DNA from: Nothophaeocryptopus gaeumannii
Taxonomy: Eukaryota; Ascomycota; Dothideomycetes; Mycosphaerellales; Mycosphaerellaceae
Direction of reading: 5' to 3'
NCBI GenBank assembly: GCA_031771865.1
Contig: JASISA010000041.1
Span: forward strand, 2,852,001-2,916,000
Length of the DNA: 64,000 nucleotides
Under the pieces are notes generated by a model, which had not been told where the DNA came from, did not search any database, and was given only the letters and a program-made list of their open reading frames with translations. Shown in pieces: positions 43,558 to 54,188 of the stretch (position 1 is its first letter; the number at the start of each line of letters is the position of its first letter). The position numbers were made by a program, and so were the translations under genes.

Positions 43558-46500
43558 TTATCCAGCAGCCCTCCTTGTTCTCTTCTTCGCAGGACTACCC
43601 AAGCCCAAGGCAACAGCATCCTCATGCGGACGATTCTCCTTTGCCAGACCAGCGGCGCTCCTCGCAGGCATCACACGTGGCGGCGGCTTCTTCGCAGGAC
43701 TCATCAGTCCAGCCGGCAAAGCAGCATCTTCTTTGCGGGCAGCAGCTTTGCTCGGGTCGAATTTGGGTGCCAGGCCCTTCACCTCTGGCAGTTTCAACGG
43801 TGCAGCACCGACGGCCGATGCTTTAGTTTGCCGTTTCTTGGGTGGCGATGCGATGATGGAATTCTCCTTGCCAGTGGCCGTCGCCATGCTCGTTGTGGGC
43901 ACGGAGGCAGGAGCTGCGACTCCGGCGGGAGTAGACGATGGGGCCGGAAGCTTTGACACAGTGGTCTTCTTTGCGGTTGTGCTCGCCGTCTTCATGGTTG
44001 AAGCCGTCTTCTTTGCCGTTTCCTGCGCAGTCTCTAGTGGTGCCGGAGGCTCGCTCATCAAAACGCCATTCTTTGGCTTCGCAGGAGTAGCGATGCGTGA
44101 AATCCTTGCCCTTGCTGTCTTGCGCTTCGGCATCTCCTCTGTATCGGCCTCCGCTTCAGGTTCGGTCCTGTCAGTCCTTTCTTCCGATGGCAATGCTGCC
44201 TTCCTAGCTGGCGTCGAAGCTGTCCGTGGTTTCTTGAGCCGTCTCTGTCGAGGAGTTTGAGTTGCAGACGGCGCTGTAGTCTCTGCCTCTTGCAAAGGGT
44301 TGTTCTCGTGCGCGTTGTCAACGGCTGAAGTGCTGTCATTGAGCTCGTCAGTCATCATGGAGACCTCTGGCTCTTCTTCGCCTTGATAGAATGCCACCAA
44401 GGTCTCCGCCCAAGTCACACCCTTTCTGCCCGGCGCCTTCTCCACTTTCATCCCAACGTAGTCTTGGGCTTCGCTCTGCTCCATGGCCATCCTATTCAAA
44501 CGCTGTGGAGGAAGGACGGCGTCATGCTTGTTCTTTCCAGTGTTCCTCTTCGTCTCGATTGCTAGCTTCTGTGCCTCGGTCTTCTTGACCACCACGCCAT
44601 CAGAAGGACCCTTGATCGAAATCCTCTGCCGACCAGAGTAGGTGGTCGTTGGAAGCGTGTCCGGCCTCTTCTTCACACGTCCGCTTTTGCGACTTCCAAA
44701 GCCGACCGGAGGTGCAGACTCAGAAGCAAGTTCATCCTTATCTTCCTCAATCGGATCTCCCTTCACCTCGAGGCTAGGACTGGATGGGCCATGGAATGTG
44801 ATCCCTGTACAAGCCGATTTACGTGGGGATGGGCTGTTAGGATCCAAATCTCCCAGTACGTCTTTCACTGGTGTTTCCGCCCGTGCTGCTGGGCTGGCAA
44901 GTGCTTGTCGTACAACTTCGGAGTTGATCTGGTTCTCCAACGAAGCTCGTCGCGCGGTGTCGGAGACCCTTCGCCCATTCCTGCTTTCTGAGGCACGTTT
45001 GAGGAAAGCCTCGAGCAAGGCTGTGTCATCGGAGATTCGAGGTTGCTTGGGTTTGCGAGGCGATATCTGAGGTTCTTCTGGAGGGGCTGAGGACGAGCGC
45101 GTAAGCTGTGGCAGATTATTGTCCATGCAACCGCTGTGGGATATCCCAGCCAGGCTTGTAGAGCTTGCTAATGGCATGGACTGCTTGACCTCCGTTACCA
45201 GAGCTGGGACTTTCACTGGTGTAAATGCAATCAGATGCGAGGAGCCATTTGACTTCATTATGCTCTTTCGCTTCATTGGACTGGTCGATTGCCTTCTAGG
45301 CGACCGCCGAAGAGGCAGGCGTGGATGTGCTCCGATAATGCTTGGAACAGGGCTCGAGAGAAGCTTGCTCGGAGAGATCAGCTGTGCCACCCTTTCGTTT
45401 GGTATTGCCGCGGGCGTGGCTGGTGTATCCTCCTGGCTATTCGACGGCTCGTCCTCCTTGTCGACGAGTGCTGAGGAACTCTCAGGCAAACAGAGCTCCG
45501 AAATATCCCCTACATCTGCGTCGCAATCTGGCATACTGCAATTGGGGGATGGTAGACCTGAGCGTTCGTCAACCGGCTCTTTCGCGCTATCCACCTGCGA
45601 TGTATCGCCATCGATGTTCGGAACCTCGGACGCGATATCTGGCTGAGTCGTTGGGGACGGTTCGATCGGGGCAAGATTCGCAAGCGCTTTGTTCCTCGCA
45701 GCCGCAGCATTGAAGTTCGTTGGCAGCGTTTGACGCCTTGTCAACTGGGCTTGCTTGACCTTGCTGATCGGCCGTCTTCGCTGTACCGCAGGAGAGACAA
45801 AGCCCTCAGGGAGCGGAGGAGGCGGCATCGTGCGATTCTGTTCTCGAAGAGGTGGCTGCTGCGCTGTGGGGTGCATTGCGCAGGCGTCTTCGATAGTAGT
45901 TTCTCCTTGCTTTCCTGCAGCCGCAGATTTTTGCTCAAAACCAGTGCTAGAAGAAGGAATCGGCTCGAGCTTCGCCTGTGCCTCCGATTCCTCAACTTCC
46001 CTCTCTAGCCTTGATTGCTCTCTCAACGCTTCCCAGGCAGCCTCATTCTCTTCTTCCTCATCAGCCTCAGTGGCACTCTCGTACTCCCACTCCTCAGACT
46101 GCAGGCTCTCCTCAGGGTCACTTCGCTTTGAGCCGTCCTCGTTGAGGATCTCGATCGTGGTGCCCTCGACATCTTCCTCGTCCTCAGCCTCTGCTGTGTC
46201 CACTTCGGCATCGCCAGAAGTAGCATCGCCGATCTCCTCATCATCTGCAAGCGCGATCAATTCTTCCTTGCCCAGAGAACTTCTTGTGACGATCCTTCTA
46301 TTCCCAGGAATCCCTCTCCCTTCCCAGTCACTCACGAACGTCCCAGCCCCGGCCGGCGCATCGACACGCATTTTCTTGACGGCTTTCACTGGTGTATCAG
46401 CATTGCTTTCAGGATCGCGAATATGGACACTGAAAGGGCCTGGTCGGGCAGCGGTGGTGTTGTTCCTCTTCCAGACTTTCCCCACTTTGAATCTCCGTCT

Positions 46501-46833
46501 TGAGAAGGGGGATTGCGGTTTTCGTTCCCATGCGCGTTGGACTCTTGCGAGTGGAAGGTGGGTGGGCGCGAGGATGTCGGCGTCGGTGGAGTTCCATGCC
46601 AGTGATGTCGAAGTGGCGGTGGGGGAGGAAGAGGACATGTTGTTGTTGGCGTTCCCTCCACTTTCATGCGCGTCGTCAGTAGAACTGCTCGATAGAGATG
46701 TTGATTTCTCCATCGCGACGCGACGTGGTGGAGGTGTTGAGAGTGGTGGAAGTCGGGTGCTGAAGATGCGACTCGAATCAAAACAAACCGAGGAGCGGCA
46801 CAAGCTCAAGCGCGTCAAGGATGTCCGAAACAT
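43558..46833 (-). CDS. Large disordered Ser/Glu/Lys-rich protein, probably nuclear
   Basis: One open frame of 1091 codons. The likely start is the ATG at 46713 (MEKSTSLSSSST), giving 1051 residues, because the preceding 40 codons look like leader; 46833 is the outer limit. The protein is almost wholly low-complexity: an acidic block (TAEAEDEEDVEG and EADEEEENEAAWEAL) at about residues 190-260, repeated SPSK/SPAKK-type basic-proline motifs, RKSGRVKKRP, and SPAKKRTRRAAG at the C-terminus. These suit a chromatin-associated CDK substrate, but no folded domain is seen except a short conserved-looking RKGVTWAETLVAFYQ. It shares a short divergent promoter with MRP10. Family not recognised. Confidence 0.75.
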   Translation of the reverse strand: MFRTSLTRLSLCRSSVCFDSSRIFSTRLPPLSTPPPRRVAMEKSTSLSSSSTDDAHESGGNANNNMSSSSPTATSTSLAWNSTDADILAPTHLPLARVQRAWERKPQSPFSRRRFKVGKVWKRNNTTAARPGPFSVHIRDPESNADTPVKAVKKMRVDAPAGAGTFVSDWEGRGIPGNRRIVTRSSLGKEELIALADDEEIGDATSGDAEVDTAEAEDEEDVEGTTIEILNEDGSKRSDPEESLQSEEWEYESATEADEEEENEAAWEALREQSRLEREVEESEAQAKLEPIPSSSTGFEQKSAAAGKQGETTIEDACAMHPTAQQPPLREQNRTMPPPPLPEGFVSPAVQRRRPISKVKQAQLTRRQTLPTNFNAAAARNKALANLAPIEPSPTTQPDIASEVPNIDGDTSQVDSAKEPVDERSGLPSPNCSMPDCDADVGDISELCLPESSSALVDKEDEPSNSQEDTPATPAAIPNERVAQLISPSKLLSSPVPSIIGAHPRLPLRRSPRRQSTSPMKRKSIMKSNGSSHLIAFTPVKVPALVTEVKQSMPLASSTSLAGISHSGCMDNNLPQLTRSSSAPPEEPQISPRKPKQPRISDDTALLEAFLKRASESRNGRRVSDTARRASLENQINSEVVRQALASPAARAETPVKDVLGDLDPNSPSPRKSACTGITFHGPSSPSLEVKGDPIEEDKDELASESAPPVGFGSRKSGRVKKRPDTLPTTTYSGRQRISIKGPSDGVVVKKTEAQKLAIETKRNTGKNKHDAVLPPQRLNRMAMEQSEAQDYVGMKVEKAPGRKGVTWAETLVAFYQGEEEPEVSMMTDELNDSTSAVDNAHENNPLQEAETTAPSATQTPRQRRLKKPRTASTPARKAALPSEERTDRTEPEAEADTEEMPKRKTARARISRIATPAKPKNGVLMSEPPAPLETAQETAKKTASTMKTASTTAKKTTVSKLPAPSSTPAGVAAPASVPTTSMATATGKENSIIASPPKKRQTKASAVGAAPLKLPEVKGLAPKFDPSKAAARKEDAALPAGLMSPAKKPPPRVMPARSAAGLAKENRPHEDAVALGLGSPAKKRTRRAAG

Positions 46834-46939
46834 ACGCGAAAGTCACATGAACGGCTTTCCCGCGGCGAACTTTACCACCACCATATCCCATCGTCTACAG
46901 TGTGATTGCGTCCGGCTCACTACGAAGGAATGATTGAAG
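46714..46939. promoter_or_regulatory. Shared divergent promoter region
   Basis: Only 226 bp separate the two likely start codons (46713 minus, 46940 plus), so both genes probably use one bidirectional promoter. No specific box identified. Confidence 0.5.
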
Positions 46940-47404
46940 ATGGTTGCCGGAAAGACATCTAAAGAGGCGCTCGCCCGCGCAACGACCGCCACCGCATCGC
47001 CGAAACTCCCACCTCTACCCAAGCTGCGAGTTCGAAGACCTGATGGAACGAATGCGAATCCATGTGTTAGCATAATGAGCAGTATGCTAGGTACGACGAA
47101 CCACTACAAGAGGAAGAGATACTCGGGAAATGGGAGCGAGATATGTGGTGAGAGGGTGATGCTGATGAACGCGAACAGGATGCTGGGCTTCATCAGGCTA
47201 CTCAGCAGCAGGATGCGCCGCGCTGGAACAGCAGTTGAGGAGTTGTATGGATGCGAGAGTAAGAGAGTGCTTCTGAAGGACTACACGTATAAGGTTTAGA
47301 AACTGACATTGTCCCAGAAATCATCCCAAACAAAGAAGAGCACCATCAACCATCACCTTTCACGATTTTACCCCCAAATTGTTGGACCGACGAAGAGGAA
47401 GTAG
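46940..47404 (+). CDS. MRP10: Mitochondrial small-ribosomal-subunit protein Mrp10 (mS37), three exons
   Basis: Too fragmented for simple ORF finding. Exons 46940-47090, 47179-47258 and 47318-47404 join in phase across introns of 88 bp (GTACGA to CAG) and 59 bp (GTAAGA to CAG, with ACTGAC branch site), giving 105 residues. Twin CX9C motifs are Cys42/Cys52 and Cys63/Cys73 (NPCVSIMSSMLGCW and GCAALEQQLRSCM). The N-terminal PKLPPLPKLRVRRP and C-terminal TINHHLSRFYPQIVGP are family signatures. Mrp10 is imported into mitochondria through Mia40-type oxidative folding and joins the small ribosomal subunit. Confidence 0.93.
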
Positions 47405-47753
47405 GCTGGCTCTGAGTAAAACTGGCTCAGGTCGGAAATTTCAGGTCCAGAGGCTGAGTTGCGCAAGAGCGTATGACATGGGATGGGGAATCGTGATACC
47501 TTTAGCGGCATTGGGACGGCGTTCAAAGAGAGACAATGACGGGAAGGCGGGACATGCACAGGTATATGCTTCTTCATGCGTTGTACAGTTTAGCTTTGCG
47601 AGAGATGTATCATCTACTATTATACTACGACTGTGGTATCAGTGCGGCATCTAGCCACCAGCCGCATTACTTTTCTTTATGAAAGTGTCACTCCATCACC
47701 CCGTTCAATAATCCATCATCTCATGCGTCATGCGTCGTTCGTCCTCCATAATC

Positions 47754-48844
47754 CTACAAAATCGTGCCGAAGCCGAATGTGGTCTTGATGCTTCGGACGT
47801 AGTACTCGTCCCAGTTCCTCTTCGTGGGCTCCTCCTGCCCGATTGGCACACCCTCCCAATCGACTCTCATAATCGTCACCGCGTCGACGTCATTCTGCTC
47901 GAACTTTATTTTCAGCGTGCTGTAGTGGTTGGCAGGCCACTGAGCGAGGCGCCACTTCTGCTCGATGTATGTCGGCTTCTCAAGCTTGACGTATGAGCCA
48001 GAAACGTTGCCACCGAAGATCTCAAATTTCCCACCCTCCTTCGCGCCCTCGAACACCTTCGGTGGCCCGCGAGTGAACGCAGTAATACGCTGTGGATCGG
48101 TGAAGGTCTCGAACAGCTGCTCGGCAGTGGTCCGGAATTCTTGCTGATCTGACAGCTTTGTGGTGTTGACATTGGAGGATGAAGTGTGAGTTTCGCTGCC
48201 GGATGCTGACTTCTCGCCAGACTTGTTCACACTGGAGCTGGAATACACCTTGACAGCAGGGAAGCTGGCCGAAGGATTTTGACCCGCTGCGTGCTGGAGG
48301 TCCTTTCCGTGTTCCGTGATCAGAGCTGGCGCCAGCTTTTGCAGGTGCTTCCGAATTTGCGGTGTGACATCTTTTCGAACGAGTTCCTTTGCAGGCTCTT
48401 TGTCAAGTGATGAGGAGTAGATCTCTACCTCAAACTGTGATGGCGTGTTAGCACGTCAATCAGGGCGTTCGAGGTGTGTGGGAAACATACAACGTACTCA
48501 TCCTCCTCCGTGTCGTGTGCAACCTCTGGTATTGTGATTGTCCCACTGACGTCCTTCGTCCCATCTCGCTCCTCTGTCGTGCCGTCGTCATTCTCGTGCT
48601 CCTCTTTGACAGGCACCTTCCCTGTCCACTCCAGTTGCAACCGAACGTCAAAGATTGTTATGACTTTGCCCTTCCGTTGTGATACATCCACATCTCCGTC
48701 CATACTCAGCACCTTGCTGACCTCCGCATTGACACCATCCTTCTCCGCCCTGAGGCCGACTAGCTCACTCGAGAGATAATCTTTCGTCCAGGCAGAGACG
48801 TCCTTGTTCACCCAGTGCCAGTTGTTGGGGTTGTGCAGGACCAT
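47754..48844 (-). CDS. AHA1: Activator of Hsp90 ATPase (Aha1)
   Basis: Exon 1 is 48844-48491, intron 48490-48435 (56 bp, GTATGT to CAG), exon 2 is 48434-47754; in phase, 344 residues. The N-terminal domain begins NPNNWHWVNKDVSAWTKDYL, the Aha1 signature that binds the Hsp90 middle domain and contains the activating N-x-N-N-W-H-W motif. After a Ser/Lys-rich linker at about residues 160-190, the C-terminal START-like (AHSA1) domain shows FTDPQRITAFTRGPPKVFEG, GGKFEIFGGNVSGSY and IEQKWRLAQWPANHYST. Cytosolic co-chaperone stimulating Hsp90 ATP hydrolysis. Length and domains are standard. Confidence 0.95.
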
Positions 48845-49887
48845 GATGAAGGAATTGCGGTGGGAGGGCTAAGGTTGTGCCAGTGCGGAGGGAATCTTGG
48901 ACGACTGTGCTTGCTGAGAAATTGTTAGCTCGTGTTCCGTAGAGGGTAAATATTGTTAATTGCATGTAGCGGTGTAGTATAAATCAGGAAAAGAGATCTG
49001 TGTCTCGTGCAAAGCTAATCCGCAGCAAAAAGAGTACAAGTCTTTCTCGGACTGGTGCCAGCTGGATGTTTCATCATAACATGGTAAGTGGAAGAGGGTG
49101 AGGGCTTGCTCACTTTGCGAAATATGCACGTGTTGGAGGAGGGAGAGAGGCGATGGATGAAGTTGGTCGGTTTATGTGCAGTCGACAGTCTTCAGCTTCT
49201 AGAAGTGCAGAGAAGAAAGACATGCCTGAGGCTCAAATCGCAGGAACCCGGGCCGAATGTCTTGGCAAGAGTCCGAGGAGGCAAGTCTCCTCGAACCTCT
49301 TGGACGACTTCACTCCTCGCCCGGTTGCATATGGAGGACACCAGCTCCAAATGTGGTCCAGTGCTCTGCGCTCAAACTATGCGGACCGTAAGAAGGATTC
49401 TTCCAGAGGCGCTCCTATCCTCAATGCCTCTAGCAATACAAACGACTGCTTGACTGGCCGTAAGCAGCTTCGCTCGAAAGAGCCCTTCACCGCGGGAGCG
49501 GTAGACTCAAACTACGAGGCTCTACCCTAGATGCTGAGGCCATTGGGCTGCAGTAAGTAAAGTGAAGTGAAGTGAAGCAGTACTAGAGCTGGTGCAGATG
49601 AGCGACTAGTTGAGGAAGGAAGGAACGCATGTGATAGACGCTTTTCTAGTGGATCCCTGCGGCTTCAGAAAAACGCGCTCCGTCGCCTTCACTTCTCCAG
49701 ATACTGACCTAGCTATCGAGCGATACTCCAGCACCTTCTCAAAAACACCGGTCCGCGAGAGCCCTTCGGAATGGACCTCGAAAACCAGGCCCACTAGATT
49801 CGCGACGCATGGCAACAGCGACAGCAGCACGTCTCCAAGTTGAAGGGGAAGCCGCGATCCACTCTGCCGCCCGCCGAACGCACCTCA
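48845..49887. other. Intergenic; possible upstream exon of the SET gene
   Basis: Plus-strand frames at 49088-49530 and 49610-49843 lack support. An ATG at 49809 (out of frame with the SET frame) could be a short upstream ORF. GTGAA repeats at 49559-49577. Confidence 0.4.
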
Positions 49888-51573
49888 ATGCTATACCAAG
49901 TCGAGAGAATGGCGACCGCGCCGCCTGCGCCGATGAATGTGCTCGTGATCGATGATTCCATTCCACCGCCGTGCACCAAACCGCTGAGCGGCCTTTCCCT
50001 TACTCATATCGCGGATCTCGAAATTGAGACGGCTCATAAGGACCGCATGATCATGATTCGGCGAGTTGGGCCGATCGCCACCAGCGCCGTCGGTGCGACT
50101 CTTGTTGTAGAGGACATCGACGACGGCACTCTGGAGTACCTCGTGCTCACAGCATTCAATTTTCCAGGAGAGAGCGTCATACCGGGAGATTGCTCTATTG
50201 CCGTGAAGCAGCCTTACCTCGGTGTTTCTGCTGATGGGAGAACTCGGCTCACAGTGTCTCATCCCTCCGACTTGGTCATTCTACCTCCGCCGAAGACCGA
50301 CGCACCAGGGCAGCGAGTGGCTCTCCCAGAGGCTCGGAATGGCGATTCCGGGGCGAGAGATTTCGAGGTGATCGTCGAGCTCCTCTCTCGCGACCAGCCA
50401 CGAGTGAGCGGCGATCACGTCGATTATCTCCAGAAAGTGGAGGAACGACCGAGCCCCGGACGAGGAAACGGGCTGTTTGCTAAAGAGAGCATCAAAATGG
50501 GGAACCTCATCCTTTGCGAGACAGCCATCTACTCCTTGTTCAATCACGAGGAGGGCGCTTACAAGGCACTGAAGTACGACACAAATCGCAATATGATGAC
50601 TCAAGACCCCCTCGGCGCCCCGTACAAAGGCCTGGTCAAGCTACTTCTCGAAGAACCCGAGCTCCTCCAAAAGGTATCGAGGCTTCATTCCGGCACTCGC
50701 CCAGCACCATGCGATCCGCAAGCGATGGTTGATGGAAAGCCAGTGATTGACAGCCTCCACATCCACGAAATCTGGCAGATGAATGCCATGTCCTGCTCGA
50801 CTCCAGTCGCTCCTGATCAAGAGGCCTTTCCGTTCCGGGATGTCTCTCAGACAGACTCAGGCTCTGGTCTGTGGGTTCAGACTTCCTTCGCCAACCATTC
50901 GTGCCTGCCGAACGCGGAGAAGAGCATTTTGGGCGACCTCCTGGTGCTTCGCGCTCGCAAAGACATCGCCAAGGATGAGGAGATCACTATTTCATATGCT
51001 CAAATCGACGACAAGGCCGAGAAAGAGCGGCTCTTTGCTCGCACATGGGGCTTCAAGTGTGCTTGTCTGGCGTGCGCTGCAGAAGCACAGGACTCACCCG
51101 CAATCGTGGAGAAGCGCCAGTCTCTCCGCGCGAAGCTCCTCGAACCTCTCCCCGAGGAACTGTCTCCTGAAATCGCAGGGAATGCGGCCCAGCTCTATAA
51201 CGACATAGCCGCAACCTACGAGAAGCACTGGGAAAACTTGCCTCACACAGCCGCAGCTGAGGCCTGTTCTCGTCTGTACCTTATCTTCCTACACATGCGG
51301 GAATACGACAAGGCAGAAGCTGCTCTCTTCAAGCTACTCGGAGAGATGGGGATGAATTTGGATGTACGCGGTGACGGCGATGTGTATCTCCGCGACGCTA
51401 ATTGGCACCTTGATGACGCAACGGTAGTCAATATCATGGTATTGGCTGATTTTCGCCGAAAGATGCGTTCGGAGATGGCTTCTGAGAAATTGGAGAGGCT
51501 GGCGAGGCGTTTTTACCTGATTCTGAATGGAGCTATGACGGGCTTCGACAAGGTGGCCATACCAGAGATCTGA
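49888..51573 (+). CDS. SET-domain protein (SMYD/Set5-like lysine methyltransferase candidate)
   Basis: Open frame with the first in-frame ATG at 49888, giving 561 residues; the frame opens further upstream, so an earlier spliced exon is possible. The SET domain spans about residues 190-400: GRGNGLFAKESIKMGNLILC, then SFANHSCLPNAEKSILGDLL, then KDEEITISYAQI. The post-SET cysteines are in WGFKCACLACAAE. The region after it is helical, TPR-like. The NHSCLPN and EEITISY motifs form the cofactor and catalytic pocket in this family, and both are intact. The N-terminal ~180 residues are also conserved in fungal proteins of this type but I cannot name the domain. Substrate unknown. Confidence 0.88.
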   Translation: MLYQVERMATAPPAPMNVLVIDDSIPPPCTKPLSGLSLTHIADLEIETAHKDRMIMIRRVGPIATSAVGATLVVEDIDDGTLEYLVLTAFNFPGESVIPGDCSIAVKQPYLGVSADGRTRLTVSHPSDLVILPPPKTDAPGQRVALPEARNGDSGARDFEVIVELLSRDQPRVSGDHVDYLQKVEERPSPGRGNGLFAKESIKMGNLILCETAIYSLFNHEEGAYKALKYDTNRNMMTQDPLGAPYKGLVKLLLEEPELLQKVSRLHSGTRPAPCDPQAMVDGKPVIDSLHIHEIWQMNAMSCSTPVAPDQEAFPFRDVSQTDSGSGLWVQTSFANHSCLPNAEKSILGDLLVLRARKDIAKDEEITISYAQIDDKAEKERLFARTWGFKCACLACAAEAQDSPAIVEKRQSLRAKLLEPLPEELSPEIAGNAAQLYNDIAATYEKHWENLPHTAAAEACSRLYLIFLHMREYDKAEAALFKLLGEMGMNLDVRGDGDVYLRDANWHLDDATVVNIMVLADFRRKMRSEMASEKLERLARRFYLILNGAMTGFDKVAIPEI

Positions 51574-51795
51574 AGGCTCTCCATCAGAGGCAGATGCGTC
51601 CTGCGCTTCGAGCGGGCTTCGAGAGCATTTTCGGAGGGCGAAGGGAATGAGAGACGTGCGGGGAGCCTTGATCACTCCTATGATCGAGTTCATTGGCAGT
51701 GGAAGAGACCGAGGTACCCAGAAGAGGACTGAGTGCTTCATTTTGACCACAGCATCGACAGCGAAGCTGGTTTGGCTCGGGGTTTCAAGTAGCTG

Positions 51796-53067
51796 CTAAT
51801 GTACACTGGCCATCACCTGCTCCATCCAAGGATACACCGATCCATTAGCTGGAGGGTATCCCATGTGAAGTAGTCCAGTGAAGAATCTTGCTTCCTTCGG
51901 TGTTCCGTATTCCATCATCAGCATGCTGTCCTCAATTGGCATGAGGCCATCATGCGTTCCATTGATCAGCAGCAAGCGACAGCTGGGTTTCTCCACGATG
52001 CCTAACTCCACCAAAGAGAAGTCCTTCTGTGCATGGTCCAAAAACTCCTCCTCCGTCTTATATCCAAACTTCTCGGTCAGAGCTGGGAGAGCCGTCCAAG
52101 GGTACTCATGGTCCTTTGCCTTCTCGAGCCACGCTCTGCTGAAGAAATGATGTGTTCCAGCGCCTTGTCCAACAGATCCTGCCAATCGATTCGCATGAGT
52201 ATGTGCAGCACGAATCGCATTGTGACCTCCCGCTGAGAGGCCCCAGGCAATAATCCTCTTCATGTCGAAATGTCCTTGCTTCTCCATCCAGTCCAGGACG
52301 GATGTCCATACTCTGTCTGCTGCCTCGGGATCACGTCGATCGGCTGGACAGTCCGCAGTGCCTACACATGTCATCAGCATCGCAAACTCTATTACAGTCC
52401 TGTCTCATGACCTACCAGGTATATCCGCAATGATGCTCGCCCACCCTCTCTTCCAAAACTCATCACTCCTTACTGTATTGTCTGGTCGATGTCCATCCAA
52501 TCCGCACATCAACAAGACAGCTGGCACTGGCTTGTCTTTACTCGCTCCTTTTGGGAGCCTAACGTACAACGGCACAGTCTTGCCTTCATCCTTCGCCGTG
52601 CCCGCCGTGTGTGGGATGTCTACGTCTTCAATCGGACATTCGAAGAGTTTGGCTGCTTTTATGTACGCATCTTTCTGATCTTGATAGACCTTCCTCTTCA
52701 AATCGGAGTTGATGTATGGAAACCTGGCGATCCTGTAGACCGCACATGCCCGCAAATATAGATCAATCGCTTCGTTCTTGTCCCCTTCTTGGGCTTTCGC
52801 ATCTGCTTTTTTCACGAGCTCTTCTGCTGTGGGAATGAACTCCTGTGTATAAGGATCGGTGTATCCGTCATGGATATCTTTCTTGATCAGCGTTTCGAAG
52901 ATCGGAGCGAAGTCTTCGTATTTGCCGTCGTGGAAGGGGTAGAGGCTTCGTTCGCAGGGGAATTTCCATTTTTTGAACCAGAGGTTGGACATGGAGCCCA
53001 GGTGAGGGTAGACATGGTCGAACTTATCGCCGAGGATCCAGCGGGAGCCGGTGCGTGGGTCGGTCAT
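51796..53067 (-). CDS. Ayg1/FrsA-like alpha/beta hydrolase (polyketide-shortening hydrolase family)
   Basis: Exon 1 is 53067-52416, intron 52415-52362 (54 bp, GTAGGT to TAG), exon 2 is 52361-51796; in phase, 405 residues. The N-terminal helical cap (residues ~1-150) has FKKWKFPCERSLYPFHDGKY. The hydrolase core has the nucleophile elbow WGLSAGGHN with Ser260, the acid Asp355 in INGTHDGLMPIED and His383 in TGLLHMGYPP. Aspergillus Ayg1 removes an acetoacetyl unit from a heptaketide in melanin synthesis, and members often sit beside a polyketide synthase; none is seen here. FrsA-like esterase activity is the alternative. Confidence 0.88.
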
Positions 53068-53799
53068 TTTGATGTATGAATGTCTATGCTGTAGTGTGAG
53101 GATGTGAGATTCAGTGTGGTGTAGAGCTTGGTGTGACGATGGCAGATGTAAGAGAGTTGAAGGAGTGGTTGGAGAAACGCTCCTCTACACGTATTCCTAC
53201 CAAATATAGCGGTGTGATCCACAGGACATCTTCAGCGCCTCCATCCAATGATAGACGTAACAATCTGACTGCACCTTGCTTGAAGAGGAGGACGCTGTCG
53301 CGAAGCTCCCCGCCAGCCGAATGCCCTGCAGTAGCGGCCGATGTTGCATCGGACTTGTGTGTGAAGAGTCTCGGCCTCCCAAGCTCTTCCAAGTGAGGTA
53401 TACGTGCGCTCCAAAGCTGGCATCAAACTCCATCGCTCGCCCGGAGATATCGCCAGCTTAGTCCAGCCATCCTCTGGCCAGCAAAACGGGTTTGCGACAA
53501 GATCCACGAAACACCACCGCTAATAAAGCTTTTGTATGCCAAATTACTCTCCACACAATTTTTCGAAGCCTGCTCCATCCAGCTATATAATCTTCGTAAC
53601 TTGAAGAGGCCAGGCTAGGTGTGGACATCAGAAAGAGTAGATCTTGGCGTTCACCGTTTTGCTGTGCGCAGGTTGCCAGCTTAGCAAAGAATTCTCTACA
53701 GACTGACAAGTACAAGATTCGCGAATCCTACCCGCTCGCCTGTAATGAATGGTCCGGCGCCCGAATGTTTTACGAAAGCTACACACTGCGGCAACTGCT

Positions 53800-53893
53800 C
53801 GTGTCCAGGTAGCTCTTAGCTCGCAAGGCCTGGGAGATGGTTAACGAAGCCTGATAAGCTGGTGTCCGGGATGCTATTAGCTCGGAAGGTCCG
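53800..53893. repeat. Imperfect direct repeat, ~33 bp, spaced 61 bp
   Basis: GTGTCCAGGTAGCTCTTAGC... at 53800 and GTGTCCGGGATGCTATTAGC... at 53861, each followed by TCG-AAGG-C-GG. Likely debris of a small repeated element. Confidence 0.65.
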
Positions 53894-54006
53894 GCAAATT
53901 CAAGTAACAATAAAGCCCATGTCAAGTACCGCCTCGCAAAAGGTGATACTAGAAATATTCTAGGGCTTCTCCGCGCAAAAATTCGCAAAAGTAAAATACT
54001 AGAATT

Positions 54007-54028
54007 AGGGCTTTTCTAGAAAAGCCCT
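54007..54028. repeat. Perfect 22-bp palindrome
   Basis: Centred on TCTAGA, with arms AGGGCTTTTC and GAAAAGCCCT, each 11 bases including half the centre. A related AGGGCTTCTC lies 50 bp upstream. Confidence 0.9.
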
Positions 54029-54120
54029 CATGTCGAAGACTAACGCTGGTAGTCGACTTTTGTTCAAGTAGCGATATATATGTCTATACTTTCCTCTGGA
54101 CTTTGCTGTAGCTAACTTCG

Positions 54121-54188
54121 TCTAGATTGTCTACAACCTCTACTACGATCTTCCTCTAGATTATCTACAACCTTTGCTACGATCTTCC
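54121..54188. repeat. Two tandem 34-bp copies
   Basis: TCTAGATTGTCTACAACCTC... repeats immediately as TCTAGATTATCTACAACCTT... with three differences, each ending CTACGATCTTCC. Two of the three differences are transitions. Confidence 0.85.

Noticed and set aside
48425..48490. Open-frame extension of Aha1 exon 1 (to 139 codons)
   Set aside because: The GTATGT donor and CAG acceptor give a 56-bp intron that restores the known domain order.
49610..49843. 77-codon plus frame as first exon of the SET gene
   Set aside because: No splice pair joins it in phase to the SET frame; composition uninformative.
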